From the NCBI GenBank assembly GCA_028673005.1, contig CM054117.1, forward strand, positions 1,798,001 through 1,862,000: 64,000 bases of DNA, written 5' to 3'. Made by a program: the position numbers and the translations under genes. Below, piece after piece: positions 1 to 10,347 of this stretch (positions within the stretch are counted from its first letter, which is position 1; every line of letters begins with the position of its first letter). The notes beneath the pieces were generated by a model. That model was not told the origin of the DNA, searched no databases, and saw nothing but the letters and a program-made list of their open reading frames with translations. Source of the stretch: Tanypteryx hageni (lineage: Eukaryota; Arthropoda; Insecta; Odonata; Petaluridae).

Positions 1-851
1 GACACAGGAGCAATTTTTTCACGTCCTAGCTGACCGCCGAGTCATACAACTTTCTACTATTAGCTACCATCTTTCGAATTTGTCATTATTTGTCATGAAA
101 GTGAAATTTTGACGCTCAATCGTAGTAACTTTCACGCTTTATCTTATTATATATATATTATAAATTTCTAAAAATTCGGGAATACCATTTAATATCAAAG
201 AAACTAAACATATCTGCACGGTAAAAATGTTAATAATTCTATTTTACTTTATTTATTCTGTATCCATATTCTTATCACTATTATGCTATAGTATAGGCAT
301 TTATACTTAATTCATTAAAAATTCTCTGCAGATAAGGCGTGCATATTCTCTGATAACAAAACAACGCCTGAGCGATAAGAATAGCCTAGTAAGGCTAGGT
401 GACTACGTCCGAAATTCGGATTAGAAATGTGTAGTGTTGCAATTTATTCTATTGCTTGTGGCCCTGAGACGTAGCAGCACTATTAACTCGAAGGGGGAAT
501 TCTCGCCAGCGTGACTACCTAATACTGCTACCTTTCGATCCATTACTCGCGTTTTTCTCCGTCTGAACTCGGACTCAGTTTGTCGGCTGTATAAAGCATC
601 GGTTCTCAGAGAAAAATTCGTAGTGGTTGCGTATGCGGCCAATTGCCATGTTGCGGTGGCCGCAATTTTAATTTAGCGTGACTTCGCACGAAAACCTGTA
701 GAGTCATTGTGTTAGTAAATCACTGTAAAGCGCAACACGAAAGATTATTTTTGCGGTAGAGTCATATACTCTATGCTACGACGTTATTGCGGTTGCGAAA
801 AACTGCATATTGCTTCAATTAATATTTTTTAAACTTTATTTGCCCTTCAAA
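1..851. other. AT-rich stretch, no gene recognised
   Basis: I see no recognisable coding region, RNA gene or clear repeat here. The only open frame of note, 421-642 on the minus strand, has no family resemblance and lies in unstructured sequence. Confidence 0.5.
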
Positions 852-1154
852 ATGTCCGATAAGAGAAATTCAAGTGCTGGATACGTTTCTGGATCTAAGA
901 AACGTATAACCATAACCATGACAAAAAAGACTGACGTAATTAGGCGAGCTGAAAAAGGGGAGCCGCCTGCCAACATCCGCCGAGCCTTGTACGTCGGTGG
1001 TGACAAACCAGGGTTTTCGTTCCGGTGCGCACAAAACAAATTTCGGTTCGGCGTTGGTTTCGCTCGAGTGACCGCCGTCGAAACGGTTCGAAGCTGTTTT
1101 TTTCGCTCCGACTTTGAACATTTTATGAAAAATCTCACGAGAATTCCAAAATAA
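852..1154 (+). pseudogene. Fragment of pogo/Tigger-type transposase N-terminus
   Basis: The open frame begins MSDKRNSSAG at the ATG at 852. Its first ~49 residues include TKKTDVIRRAEKGEPPANIRRAL, split as TKKTDVIRR and AEKGEPPANIRRAL, which has the look of the CENP-B/pogo-type helix-turn-helix at the start of Tigger and jerky-like transposases (basic head, then a helix with EKGE.P.NI.RAL). In that family this domain binds the terminal repeats. After about residue 49 the resemblance stops, and the rest of the frame (to 1154) looks like unrelated sequence read through. No DDE domain follows, so this is a truncated remnant. Assignment is by pattern recognition only. A Tigger-type terminal repeat near 62.17 kb shows the superfamily is present elsewhere in the window, but I have no evidence that the two are the same family. 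Confidence 0.5.
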
Positions 1155-1962
1155 TCTTTATTAATTCGTGTTATTTTTATTTAATGCGTCTTCACAATCG
1201 TAAATCAAGAAGACAAAAATAGATATCATCACGTAACATCGCGCAAGCGCACACTTCCACCATGTAACGAACAATAAAACGTTGTATGAATTCCCTTCTC
1301 ACATTTTTCGTTATTCAATTTGTAAACGGCTCCTTTCCTACGACTCCGTCGAGTGCGGTTCTACAACAATTTAAAATTTATTTTTCCTTTTTAGCGCGTA
1401 TAAAATCTATTAAAAATGTTATTTATTTTTTAGTTTTTAAGTTTATGTAAAACCGTTGTTATTCTGTCAAAAGTGAACATTTACTTGATTTTACAATTCC
1501 AATATTTAGGATCCTAATGTAAGCAGATACTATCATTATCGTAATGAATTTATTCCAACACTACTCATGCACGTACTTCAGCAGGTAATGTTCATTCAGA
1601 CTTGAATGCAGAGTGTACTTCATAGAGAGTTGTTCAAAGACGAGCTACTTAAGCATTTATAAATACAATCATTTAGATGTTAATATTACAAATACCATAC
1701 AGTATATAATTATATAAATTTTCTTAAGACATCAAATATGTACGTACATACAGTAACATTTGACTAAAGTAAGAGTACCTCAAAAGCACGACAAAGAGAT
1801 GAAAGTTTATGTGGACAATAACCTCCAAAATCAAGCGAAATCCAATTTAACAATCGTGAAACATTTTTATCCGGAACACTTTGCGGGGTAGGCTCAGTGT
1901 GAGGGTACCAAGATGATTAGCGGTTGTCTTCAAAGTACCACTAAGTTCCTTTCCATTAGCCT
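1155..1962. other. Intergenic AT-rich sequence, nothing recognised
   Basis: No open frame or repeat that I can support. The sequence is AT-rich and not visibly structured. Confidence 0.5.
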
Positions 1963-2366
1963 CGTTTAACAGGGTTCTGGGAAACCTCAGCGGGACGTAT
2001 ACTTGACGCTGTCTCTATGTATTGAGATGCCCATGGAAAGTCTCACCATTTAACCGACGGATATTATCACAAAGACGCATCTATACAAAGGCTTAGGAGC
2101 AAGTATTCTCATGAAACCTATTAGCCTTATTCCGTGTTGTAAAGTGAGGCTATAAAAACGACTCTTATTAAAACAAAAGGAAAACCATTCTTTTGCTTCC
2201 ACTGCTTTTGCTAACCGAAAAAATGGAACGAAATAATTAACGGTTTTCGGTTCCGGTTCGGATTGAGAAAAATATTTTTTTTTCGGTTCGGATTCGGTTT
2301 CACTCCAGCTAAAATAACGTTTTTTTTTGTTTCAGTATTCGGTTCGGTTCCGGTTCGATGTCCTGT
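1963..2366 (+). repeat. Dispersed repeat R, copy 1
   Basis: This ~400-bp segment recurs in the same orientation at 20191-20599. Shared landmarks in order are GTTCTGG, TGTATTGAGATGCCCATGG, AAAGGCTTAGGAGCA, and a 3' part rich in TTCGGTT and CCGGTTCG, including TTTCACTCCAGCTAAA. The 3' end is an imperfect TTCGGTT-type simple repeat that ends near GGTTCGATGNCCTG in both copies. I see no coding capacity and no terminal inverted repeats. The element class is unknown. Confidence 0.75.
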
Positions 2367-2371
2367 GACAA

Positions 2372-3832
2372 ACATAAGACACAAGACGGGATAAGAAATT
2401 ACTGCTCGCGTTTTAAAAGAATTATCTGAAGAAATAGCACTTTTTCTTCGGATAATCTTAAAGAAATCCATTTCTCGCGCAGAGATCCCTAACGACTGGA
2501 GATTATCGCACGTTACCCCACTTGTCGGCGACAAGGAGAACCCAGAAAACTACAGGATGATTTCCTTAACTTAGATATCGTGTAAGATTCTAGAGCATAT
2601 ACTCGTTAGCAACATAATGCGATTTCTTGATAGTAATTTATTGTTAGATAATTGTGAAAACGTCTTCAGGAAAGGTAGGTCTTGTGATACACAGCTCGGT
2701 CTTTTCGTGAAGCGGAGAAAATAATAGGCAGGTCGATGCCATCTTTTTAGATTTTAGGAAAGCCTTTTGAAAAGGTACCTCACAGGAAGTTAATAACGAA
2801 ATTAGAAACCTTAGCCGTTAATTCTAAAATCGTTAGTTGGATCCGTGAATTTTTAAATCATAGGAAGCCGAAGGTTGTTATAGATAGGAAATCTTCGAAC
2901 TTAGTGGAGGTTGTATCTGGCGTTCCGCAGGGTAGTGTAATTTGCCCGTAATTATTTCTAATTTATATAAACGATATCAGCTCAGTAGTCAGAAGTGAAA
3001 TTAAGCTTTTTGCGGACAACCCCGTCATCTATAGAGAAATAAGCAATCCGGAAGACCACCAGTATCTCCAAAATGACCTAGAACTATTTCTGCATGGTGT
3101 AAGGAATGGCAGTTAGAGATCAACCAAAAGTAAAGCTTCATCATCAACTTCTGGAGATCCAAGAGTATCTCGTTGGATAATAATTATTCGTTGGGCGGAG
3201 TAGAGATTCCAGTTTCAAACTCGATTAAATATCTCGGAGTCACGATCCATCGTGATCTCTCGTGGGACACCCACATTCGCCGATTGATAGGTGCCGCTAA
3301 CAAAAAGCTGGCCTTTATAGGGAGAATAGTACGAAATAGCTCCGAAAAAGTGAAAGAATGATGATATTTATCCTTGGTTCGACCGCAGGTCGAATATGCT
3401 TCAGCTGTGTGGGATCTCTACGAAAAGGGACTCACTAAAGAGATAGAAAAGGTTCAGCGCAGAGCAGCTAGATTTGTAAAGAGGAATTACGATAGTAAAC
3501 AAAGCGTAACATCATTAATAGAAAATCAGAAATGGACATCGTTAGAGGAACGTAGGCTGCAGGCTAGAATTAAACTACTGGAAAAATTTATGTCGGAGGG
3601 ACTAGCGAATGAGGTAGTAGAATTTATCAGAAGCCCGACGTATCTCGGAAGGCAGGACAGTGAGGATAAGATTCGCGAGACTGACTGTAGAACGAAGCGA
3701 TATAGAGGATCGGTTTTCCCTAGGACGATAAGAGAACATAATAGGAAAAGATAACATAGGAAAACTATGGACCCTTGGTGCACTGCACCCCCTGCCATCC
3801 ACCAAAAAGGTGACTTGCAGGGTATCATGTAG
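2372..3832 (+). pseudogene. Decayed non-LTR retrotransposon (LINE), reverse transcriptase part
   Basis: A degenerate reverse transcriptase reads 5' to 3' across this segment with several stops and frameshifts. Fingers/palm text such as IPNDWRLSHVTPL is at ~2480-2520, and a GVPQGSV-like block is at ~2910-2945. The active-site region is FADNPVIYREI near 3010-3045, where the usual FADD box has become FADN. Thumb/C-terminal text follows: KYLGVTIHRDLSWDTHIRR (3230-3285), MVRPQVEYASAVWD (from 3374) and VQRRAARFVKR. The ORF2 tail FPRTIREHN is at ~3715-3745. The 3' end (3780-3832) ends in a TGTAGATGTAGATAAG-type tail, shared with the copies ending at ~32399 (+) and ~42163 (-). The family resembles jockey/CR1-type insect LINEs. 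It is 5'-truncated and dead. Confidence 0.85.
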
Positions 3833-5254
3833 ATGTAGATAAGAATTATGGTGTATGTTTATGGCTCTGCTCCAATGCAAGCAACAGTGATAACCAAAGA
3901 GCAAGTGGGGATTATTTCTGATGTTGAAAAACCTCTTACGATTTAGACTCAGGATCAAACTCATCGCCGTGTGACTTTTAGTTTAGCTATCATTCAAGAA
4001 AAGGCTAAGTCTTTATGAGATGAGCAGTAAGAATAGCGTCAGGCCGAGGAGCACGGTCGACCGACGACACTTCCCTAACCTTCCTTGTTTTTGTTTTTCT
4101 TTCGTTTGTTTTCTTTTGTTACGTTCTCGACCAAAATAAAGGATAATTTACATATTACGTAACCTCCTTCCCATTACATCTTTTTATTCACTTCACTAGC
4201 AGTTACTGTGCTATCTTATTTTAACATAAACTTTCTAGGTACACAGAAAGACGCGTAATAATATGCAACAGTCAACATTTCGCAACATATTGAAGCCGAA
4301 GGAGGCGGGTTTTTCTATCCTGGAACGTCTACATTGGGTTAAGTGCTCTTTTAAAATGAGCTTAGTCATTTTCCCTCGTCGTCGTCTTATGCGCAGTAAG
4401 AAGCGCGCAACTACGCAGTTAGATGAGGTCACGCTATCTTGTCTCGAGTGTGATGACGTAACTACTAATTATACCGTATTTTGTTTTCCCTAGCCCTAAT
4501 ATGATCTGTAAGGTATCGATTAAAAATCTATTCAGGTAGAAGACATTTGCTACGAATAATTTCGCAACCACACATATCAACGACTAATAGTTTTCGAGAT
4601 AAAAATTATTAAACTGCAATGTGCATACAGATGAAGTAAAAACTACCCCTAAAAATTAACAATTTTGAAATTTTCGATATTTTTGTGAAGTATTGAATAT
4701 AATCTAATTTTTCCCCTCAGTGGGCGGAATAAATATCGCTTTGCGAGCCTACATTACGCTGTAGCGCGGATAGTCTCCACAGAAAAATAATGAATATTAC
4801 TTTGTGATTTTCAAGCGTAAAGTGGAAAAATAAGCAATTGAATGACAATTAATAAGAACCATTACATTCAATCAATTTTATAAACATGAAAATCGCTTAA
4901 TGGGTAGTATTTCTGACTGTTTTAACAAATTTCTTAACAGATAGGAAAATAATTCCTGAATCACATATTAAAAAGCACTCAAAAAGTACTAGTGAGCGAC
5001 ACGGCGAGATCATCTCCATTTCCAGTAATATAACACATGTGTATAGACTATTCTGTCTGCAAGCTGTTTTTATTTTAAAATTAAACTTAAAAATAACTGA
5101 CCTTAGTCCGTCAAACTAGGATTGGTTTAAAGACAAATTAATTAAAGTTAATTATATTTTTAACACAATAAGGATTAGTCACGGGATTATAACTATTGCA
5201 ACCCTTACTGGATTCGTTTCTCCTATCCATTATAAATAGACTTCTTACAGAGGA
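3833..5254. other. No gene recognised
   Basis: AT-rich sequence downstream of the LINE tail. Short open frames at 4235-4493 on both strands overlap each other and show no family features. I cannot assign this stretch. Confidence 0.45.
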
Positions 5255-5277
5255 GGAACATTTACATATACATATAC

Positions 5278-5347
<70 letters not shown>
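5255..5347. repeat. (TA)n microsatellite with TACATA lead-in
   Basis: About 60 bp of uninterrupted TA dinucleotides are preceded by a few TACATA units. It marks the distal side of the RTE-like fragment at 5383-5632. Confidence 0.95.
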
Positions 5348-5349
<2 letters not shown>

Positions 5350-5382
5350 TCATAGGTAGTCTGTCCGTAGACAGGTCCGTGA

Positions 5383-5628
5383 TTATTCTTGGTTAAACCC
5401 GGTTCTCCATATACTCCTATTTTCCGCTGTCCTATTCATACTTTGATAACTCTCTTTCCCTTTCAAATCGTCTATCAGCTGAAACCTTTTTCTACCTCCT
5501 TCCCTTTTTCCGTCTAATTTTCCTTTTAACACATCTTTAATCATACTCTCTCTCCTCAGGTAAAGTCCAACCCAGTTTGCCTTCCTCTTTCTCATAGTCT
5601 GTATAATCATTTCCTTCTCTCCTATTCT

Positions 5629-5632
<4 letters not shown>
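5383..5632 (-). pseudogene. 3'-end fragment of an RTE-like LINE
   Basis: The minus-strand translation gives the C-terminal tail of the same protein family as the RTE-like element at 7408-9738. Text here includes MRKRKANWVGLYLRRES and GGRKRFQLIDDLKG, matching RRKSNWLGHILRGEG and RRGIKMIDDLKE there. Only the last ~80 residues remain, so the copy is 5'-truncated. A (TA)n tract bounds it on each side. The arrangement suggests insertion into, or expansion from, a TA-rich site. Confidence 0.8.

Positions 5633-5715
<83 letters not shown>
5629..5715. repeat. (TA)n microsatellite
   Basis: A nearly pure TA tract of ~85 bp with one TTTATA interruption. It separates the minus-strand RTE-like scrap from the plus-strand Penelope-like element. 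Confidence 0.95.
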
Positions 5716-5717
<2 letters not shown>

Positions 5718-5759
5718 AGACCACCCGACGCAAGACCTTCCTCCCATTTCTTATTAGAC

Positions 5760-7013
5760 TTGGCAGCAATGGTGCTCAAATTGAACAACTTCTCTTTCGA
5801 TGGTCGTCACTACCTTCAAATTAGAGGAACTGCGATGGGCACCCGAATGGCGCCTTCATACGCCAATTGCTACCTTGGAGAATGGGAAAGACTCTTCCTC
5901 AACGTTCCACTCAGACCACTTTTGTGGCTGAGATACATCGACGATGTCTTCCTCATTTGGACGCATGGACCTGACTCTCTCCTTTCCTTTCTCTCGCGTC
6001 TCTCCTCCCATCCTTCACTGTCCTTCACCCACCAATCCTCTACCTCCCACATCACAGTCCTGGATGTCGATCTTTACCTTCAAGACAGCCAAATCCGCAC
6101 CTGTGTTCATATCAAACCCACCAACAGCCTCCAATACCTCCACTTTGATAGCTGCCATCCCCTTCATACCAAAACCTCTATCCCCTATGCCCTTGCTCGT
6201 CGAGGATGGAGGCTTTGTTCCGATAGAGCATCCCTTCTAGAGTATTACTCTGTCCTCGAGGATGCTCTTCTCAAACGTGGTTACCCTCCAGTCTTGGTCC
6301 GCGAACAGATCCATAGGGCGATGACGCCTACCCACAATGGATCTCATCCTCACACACCCAATATTCCTGCATCTACCCCTCCACTCACTCTTACGACACT
6401 TTTCCTTCCTGGTATCCACGAAGCTCTCAAAACAATCCTTCATGCTGCCCACCCAATTCTTACCTCTTCCTCCCATCAGTCCCTCTTTATCAACCTTTTT
6501 GCCAATCCTCCGCTCCTCTCCTTCCGCCGGCCCCCAAATTTGGGAAATATCTTGTGGAGGAAGGAACTTCCCGCTTCTACCACGCTTCTTGCAATAGGCT
6601 CCCACCCCTGCGGAAAACCTCGCTGCCTCACTTGCCCTATCCACCTACCATCATCTTCTTTCTCGAGTCCCTCCACCAACATCACCTACCCCATCACCTC
6701 CAGAAGCAACTGCACCACCCGTAACGTCATTTACCTCCTTACCTGCACCCTTTGTCCCGCGTTTTACGTAGGCCTCACCAGCAATCCGTTAAACATCCGA
6801 ATGAACGGTCACCGGAATAGCGTTTCTCTCAGACGTCCCCTCCCAGTTGCATTACACGCTAATACCCACAATGTCCCCTTCAATAGCTGCTACAATGTTA
6901 GGATTATTCGCGCTTTACCCTATGACACTCCTGCCCCCCTTCTCCGACACTGGGAACTAGCACATATCCATCTTCTCGACTCTTTCTCTCCGCCTGGCGT
7001 CAACCTCCGCTAA
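5760..7013 (+). CDS. Penelope-like element polyprotein: reverse transcriptase plus GIY-YIG endonuclease (5'-truncated)
   Basis: This frame encodes the C-terminal two thirds of a Penelope-like element (PLE) protein of ~417 codons. The reverse transcriptase core is visible as GTRMAPSYANCYLGEWE (~residues 28-44), then the catalytic box YIDD (bases 5934-5945) in LRYIDDVFLIW. A CGKPRCLTCP cysteine motif near residue 286, typical of PLEs, comes before the GIY-YIG endonuclease. That domain is recognisable as NVIYLLTC, FYVGLTSNPLNIRMNGH and a downstream catalytic region ending HWELAHIHLLDS. In PLEs the RT copies the element RNA and the endonuclease nicks the target. The reading frame starts just after a (TA)n tract with no natural N-terminus (the fingers and upstream domain are missing), so this is a 5'-truncated insertion. 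The remaining frame has no stop or frameshift, so it is relatively young. A hammerhead-like motif lies in the 3' tail. Confidence 0.93.
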   Translation: MAAMVLKLNNFSFDGRHYLQIRGTAMGTRMAPSYANCYLGEWERLFLNVPLRPLLWLRYIDDVFLIWTHGPDSLLSFLSRLSSHPSLSFTHQSSTSHITVLDVDLYLQDSQIRTCVHIKPTNSLQYLHFDSCHPLHTKTSIPYALARRGWRLCSDRASLLEYYSVLEDALLKRGYPPVLVREQIHRAMTPTHNGSHPHTPNIPASTPPLTLTTLFLPGIHEALKTILHAAHPILTSSSHQSLFINLFANPPLLSFRRPPNLGNILWRKELPASTTLLAIGSHPCGKPRCLTCPIHLPSSSFSSPSTNITYPITSRSNCTTRNVIYLLTCTLCPAFYVGLTSNPLNIRMNGHRNSVSLRRPLPVALHANTHNVPFNSCYNVRIIRALPYDTPAPLLRHWELAHIHLLDSFSPPGVNLR

Positions 7014-7363
7014 CCCTATTAGCCCCCTTACAATGTCTCCTTGTTACATTGTAGTTATTCGCAGTTTCCCTTACCACACTCCCTCTTTATTGGCTATCCA
7101 CCCCTCCTACTCCCCACCTCCTCCAATCATCAACCTTCCCACATCACCCTGTCATTCCCCGCCCAGTGTGTCACCTTACGTTACTCTTTCGCTGAAGAAG
7201 GGCATAGGCCCGATAAGCTTGCGTGTGTTTTTGTGTTCGTGTGTTTTACGTGTCTCTTCGAAGCCCCCAGCAGCCTGCCAGCTCGGTCCTCAACTTGGTA
7301 AGTGTCCGCTGGGCTTCCCTCAACACCTTGTTGCCACCCTCATCACTACCTTTTCTTTTCCTT

Positions 7364-7368
<5 letters not shown>
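7014..7368 (+). mobile_element. 3' tail (pLTR-like) of the Penelope-like element
   Basis: Non-coding sequence continues from the PLE stop codon to the next (TA)n tract. It contains a hammerhead-like core at 7192-7220. Its last ~70 bp (CGCTGGGCTTCCCTCAACA, CTTGTTGCC) resemble the sequence at ~52328-52360 (TACTGGGCTCCCTGCAACA, CTTGTTGCC), which marks a second solo tail there. PLEs are known to carry terminal repeats with hammerhead ribozymes. A longer frame read through this region (7033-7674) is a chance fusion of tail, (TA)n and LINE. Confidence 0.75.
7192..7221 (+). ncRNA. Hammerhead-ribozyme-like motif (probably inactive) in PLE tail
   Basis: The order is CTGAAGA (7192-7198), one extra A, a GGGC/GCCC stem with ATAG loop (7200-7211), then GATA, then the palindrome AAGCTT. 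A hammerhead core needs CUGANGA, stem II, GAAA. Here the third GAAA base is T, an extra base precedes stem II, and the base after the palindrome is G rather than A, C or T. The layout matches, but key bases do not, so activity is doubtful. Confidence 0.45.

Positions 7369-7407
<39 letters not shown>
7369..7407. repeat. (TA)n microsatellite
   Basis: Pure TA tract of ~39 bp at the junction between the PLE tail and the RTE-like LINE. Confidence 0.95.
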
Positions 7408-7410
<3 letters not shown>

Positions 7411-9738
7411 ATAGTAGTAGGAAAATTTGGACTAGGAAAAAGAAATGAAAGAGGTGAAAGACTTGTGGAGTTCTGTAAAGAGAAGAGGATGTTCATATCA
7501 AATACTTGGTTTGAAAATCGTAAGAGAAGGCTATACACCTGGAAATCACCAGGAGATGGAGCCAGATATCAAATCGCTTATATTTTCGTGGAAGAAAGAT
7601 ACAGAAATGGAGTGAAAATCGAAATAAAACTAGCCTTGAAGAAGGTTAAGAAGGCTAAGATAGATAGGAAATGAGACTTAGAGAAAATAGCCACAGTAGT
7701 AAAAGAAAGAATAGGAGAAAAATTAGCTCAAGCAATCAAAAGAGAAAACGTGTCGGAGGAAAATGTGGATGAAGCATGGAATAGGATAAAGAAGGCTATA
7801 AGGAAAACAGCAGAACAGGCTATTGGGTTTTTCAAAGGAAAAAGAATAAAGAAGCCATGGGTGACAAGGGAAATGATAGAAAAGATGGAAGAAAGAATGC
7901 AATAGAAAAGCAGGAATGATGAAGATGGAAAAAGGAAATACAGGAAACTGAATAATGAACTAAGAGAAAGCCGAAATCAAGGGAGAGATGGCTAGAGGAG
8001 GAATGCTCAGATATAGAAGATCTAGAGAGAAAAGGAATGTATGACTTGATGTATAAGAAAGCAAAAAATGTAACGTGGGATAGATGGAGAACAAGTGCAT
8101 GTGTGAAAGAGATTGCAAGTAAAGAAGATAAAGTTCTACATAAGGAAGAGGAGTTTCTTAATAGATGGAGAGAATACATGGAGGAGTTGTACAAGTCAAA
8201 TGAAAAATCAAATGATCTCCGCATTGAAGAGCAGGATGAAATAAATAATGACGAAACAGGGGTTTTGATATTGAAAATAGAGGTGCTACAAGCAATAAAG
8301 GATATGAAGAATGGGGAGGCAATGGGGGTAGATGAGATACCAATAGAATTATTTAAGTGTCTTAATGAGAAAGGACTGGAAGAAATAGTGAAGTTGTGTA
8401 ATGGAATCTATGACAAGCGGATGTGGCCAGAGGATCTCGTCAAAACAATTATGATTCCAATTCCGAAAAAGCAAGGAACAAGAAAATGCAGTGAACACAG
8501 AACAATCAGTTTAATTTCACATCCAGCAAAGGTTCTACTTAGGGTTATGAACCGGAGACTAATTAGCAAAATGGAAGAAAATGTTGCAGAAGAACAGTTT
8601 GGATTTAGAAAGATTGATAAGAATTGATAAGAATGAGTGGAGAGAGATATATAGAAAGGGGTAAAGGAATTAGTCTGTGCTTTATAGATATGGAGAAGGT
8701 ATTCGACAGAGTAAACTGGGAAAAAATCATGGAAATACTAATAGCAAAGAAAGTAGACTGGAATGATAGAAGGTTAATGTATATGAAATAGAGAGCAGCT
8801 ATGAGGATAAAAGATGCACAGACCGAATGGTATGATCTAGGAAGAGGAGTAAGGCAAGGGTGCTGCTTATCGCCAACCCTGTTCAATATATATGCTGAAG
8901 AAATGATTGTCAATGGAATAGATAATGATAAAGGAATTAGTATTGTGGGTAGAATAATAAATTGTATAAGGTTTGCTGATGACATGGTAATTTTGGCAGA
9001 TGAAACAAAGTATATTCAGGAAATGGTTATAAAGCTAGAAGACAGGATGATGGAATATGGAACGAAAATGAACATAAAGAAAACAAAGGTGATGAGAATA
9101 GGGGATAGAGAAATTATGAATGTGTCAATAAAGGATGGAAGAGTGGAACAAGTAAAACAGTATAGATATTTGGGAAGCATGCTAACAGAAGACTGGAGAA
9201 GTGAAAAAGAAATAAGAACAAGAATAGCAATGGCAAAAGAAGCATTTAATAGAAAAAACGGGTATTGTGTAGTAAAATGGATTTAAATCTGAAGAAACGT
9301 CTTGTAAAGTGCTATGTTTGGAGTGAATTGCTTTATGGTTGTGAAACTTGGACGTTGAAAAAGAGAGAGAAAGAAAGGCTAGAGGCATTTGAAATGTGGG
9401 TGTGTAGGCGAATGGAGAAGGTTAAGTGGATGGACAGGATAAGGAATGAAGCAATACTAACAAGAGTGAATGAGAAGAGAAGATTACTTGAAACAATTCA
9501 GAGGAGGAAAAGTAACTGGTTAGGGCATATCTTGAGAGGAGAAGGTTTGCTATTGATGGTGTTGGAAGGATCAGTAGAAGGTGAAAGGAAAAGGGGACGT
9601 AGAGGAATAAAAATGATTGATGACCTGAAAGAAAGGGGAGGGTATCAGGAAATGAAAGAAATGTCAAGGAACAGAAATGAGTGGAGACAACGCTGGTGCC
9701 AGGGACCGGCTTTGAGGCAGATCACCTTATGATGATGA
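7408..9738 (+). pseudogene. RTE-like LINE, endonuclease/reverse transcriptase (5'-truncated, frameshifted)
   Basis: The reading order fits the insect endonuclease-reverse transcriptase family often mislabelled craniofacial development protein 2-like. The C-terminal end of an AP-type endonuclease is at 7408-7670 (VGKFGLGKRNERGERLVEFC, SNTWFENRKRRLYTWKSPG). A basic linker follows to ~8270. Reverse transcriptase motifs are MKNGEAMGVDEIPIELFK (8310-8360), HRTISLISHPAKVLLR (8500-8545), GVRQGCCLSPTLFNIYAEE (~8848-8900) and the catalytic FADD box at 8972-8983. The tail GHILRGEG ... RWCQGPALRQITL ends at 9732, followed by ATGATGATATGATA, like the short 3' repeats of RTE elements. Stops at ~7672, ~7902, ~8625, ~8790 and ~9284 make it a dead copy. 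The endonuclease N-terminus is missing. Confidence 0.9.
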
Positions 9739-9742
9739 TATG

Positions 9743-10285
9743 ATACTAGTAGAGGCTGCTTGCATTCTGCAAGCATATGATCTAACCTTGGAAAAACATT
9801 CATTTTTCAGACAGATATTTCATCATTACAAATATTTGTTTAATTCTAGGTATTTCACCTCCGCAGCGATTTTCGTTTTTTCCTTATGTTACAATAATAG
9901 ATTAAAACAATTCTGAAACTTTGCAAACAGTTATCTATTTGTTTAAAGTTTAAGAATTTTTTACGGCAACACAAATTAAAATATCAAAATTCCTATAATC
10001 CCTATTTCGTTTTTTACAAATCCTACCTCTAAAAAAACATTTCAGCTCCGTAGCACATTCGGAAATACATAAACCTTGAAAATTTGTATAAAAAATTGCA
10101 AATTTTTAGCGGCCGCATTGTAGAACTTTTTCGAGATTTTCGTTTTTTCTAGAGGGTTTTGCACAAAATCCTACCTAAGAAAAAAATTTCGAATTTCCAG
10201 CTCATCTGGAAGTGCCTAGACATTACTATTGTCCTATATGTTATATATAGACGTGCCTTACAGAGGAGGAGGAGGATATAACATA
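9743..10285 (+). repeat. Repeat E, copy 1 (internal deletion)
   Basis: This copy starts ACTAGTAG then GCTTGCATTCTGCAAGC and ends near AGTGCCTAGACATTACTAT followed by TATATAGACG and GAGGAGGAGGATATAACATAC. It lacks the middle ~250 bp present in the copies at 53.1-55.3 kb: the text jumps from CTGAAACTTTGCAA to ACAGTTATCTATTTG. Repeat E has no coding capacity I can support. Constant landmarks are a terminal GCTTGCA...TGCAAGC hairpin, CGCAGCGATTTTCGTTTTT, GCGGCCGCATTG and TTTTGCACAAAATCCTACCT. Confidence 0.85.
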
Positions 10286-10334
10286 CAGAAGGATACTAAA
10301 TTGTGTTGCCGTTAAAAATTCTTAAAATTTAAAC

Positions 10335-10347
10335 AAATAGACAACTG
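10335..10347. repeat. Target-site duplication, left
   Basis: AAATAGACAACTG here pairs with AAATAGATAACTG at 10779-10791 (12 of 13 match). The pair brackets the tRNA-Ala-like insertion. Confidence 0.8.

Noticed and set aside
5138..5396. Ile-Tyr repeat peptides
   Set aside because: Translation of (TA)n microsatellite.
7033..7674. 213-codon frame joining the Penelope tail and the RTE-like LINE
   Set aside because: It reads through non-coding tail and a (TA)n tract before entering LINE text; only the LINE part is meaningful.
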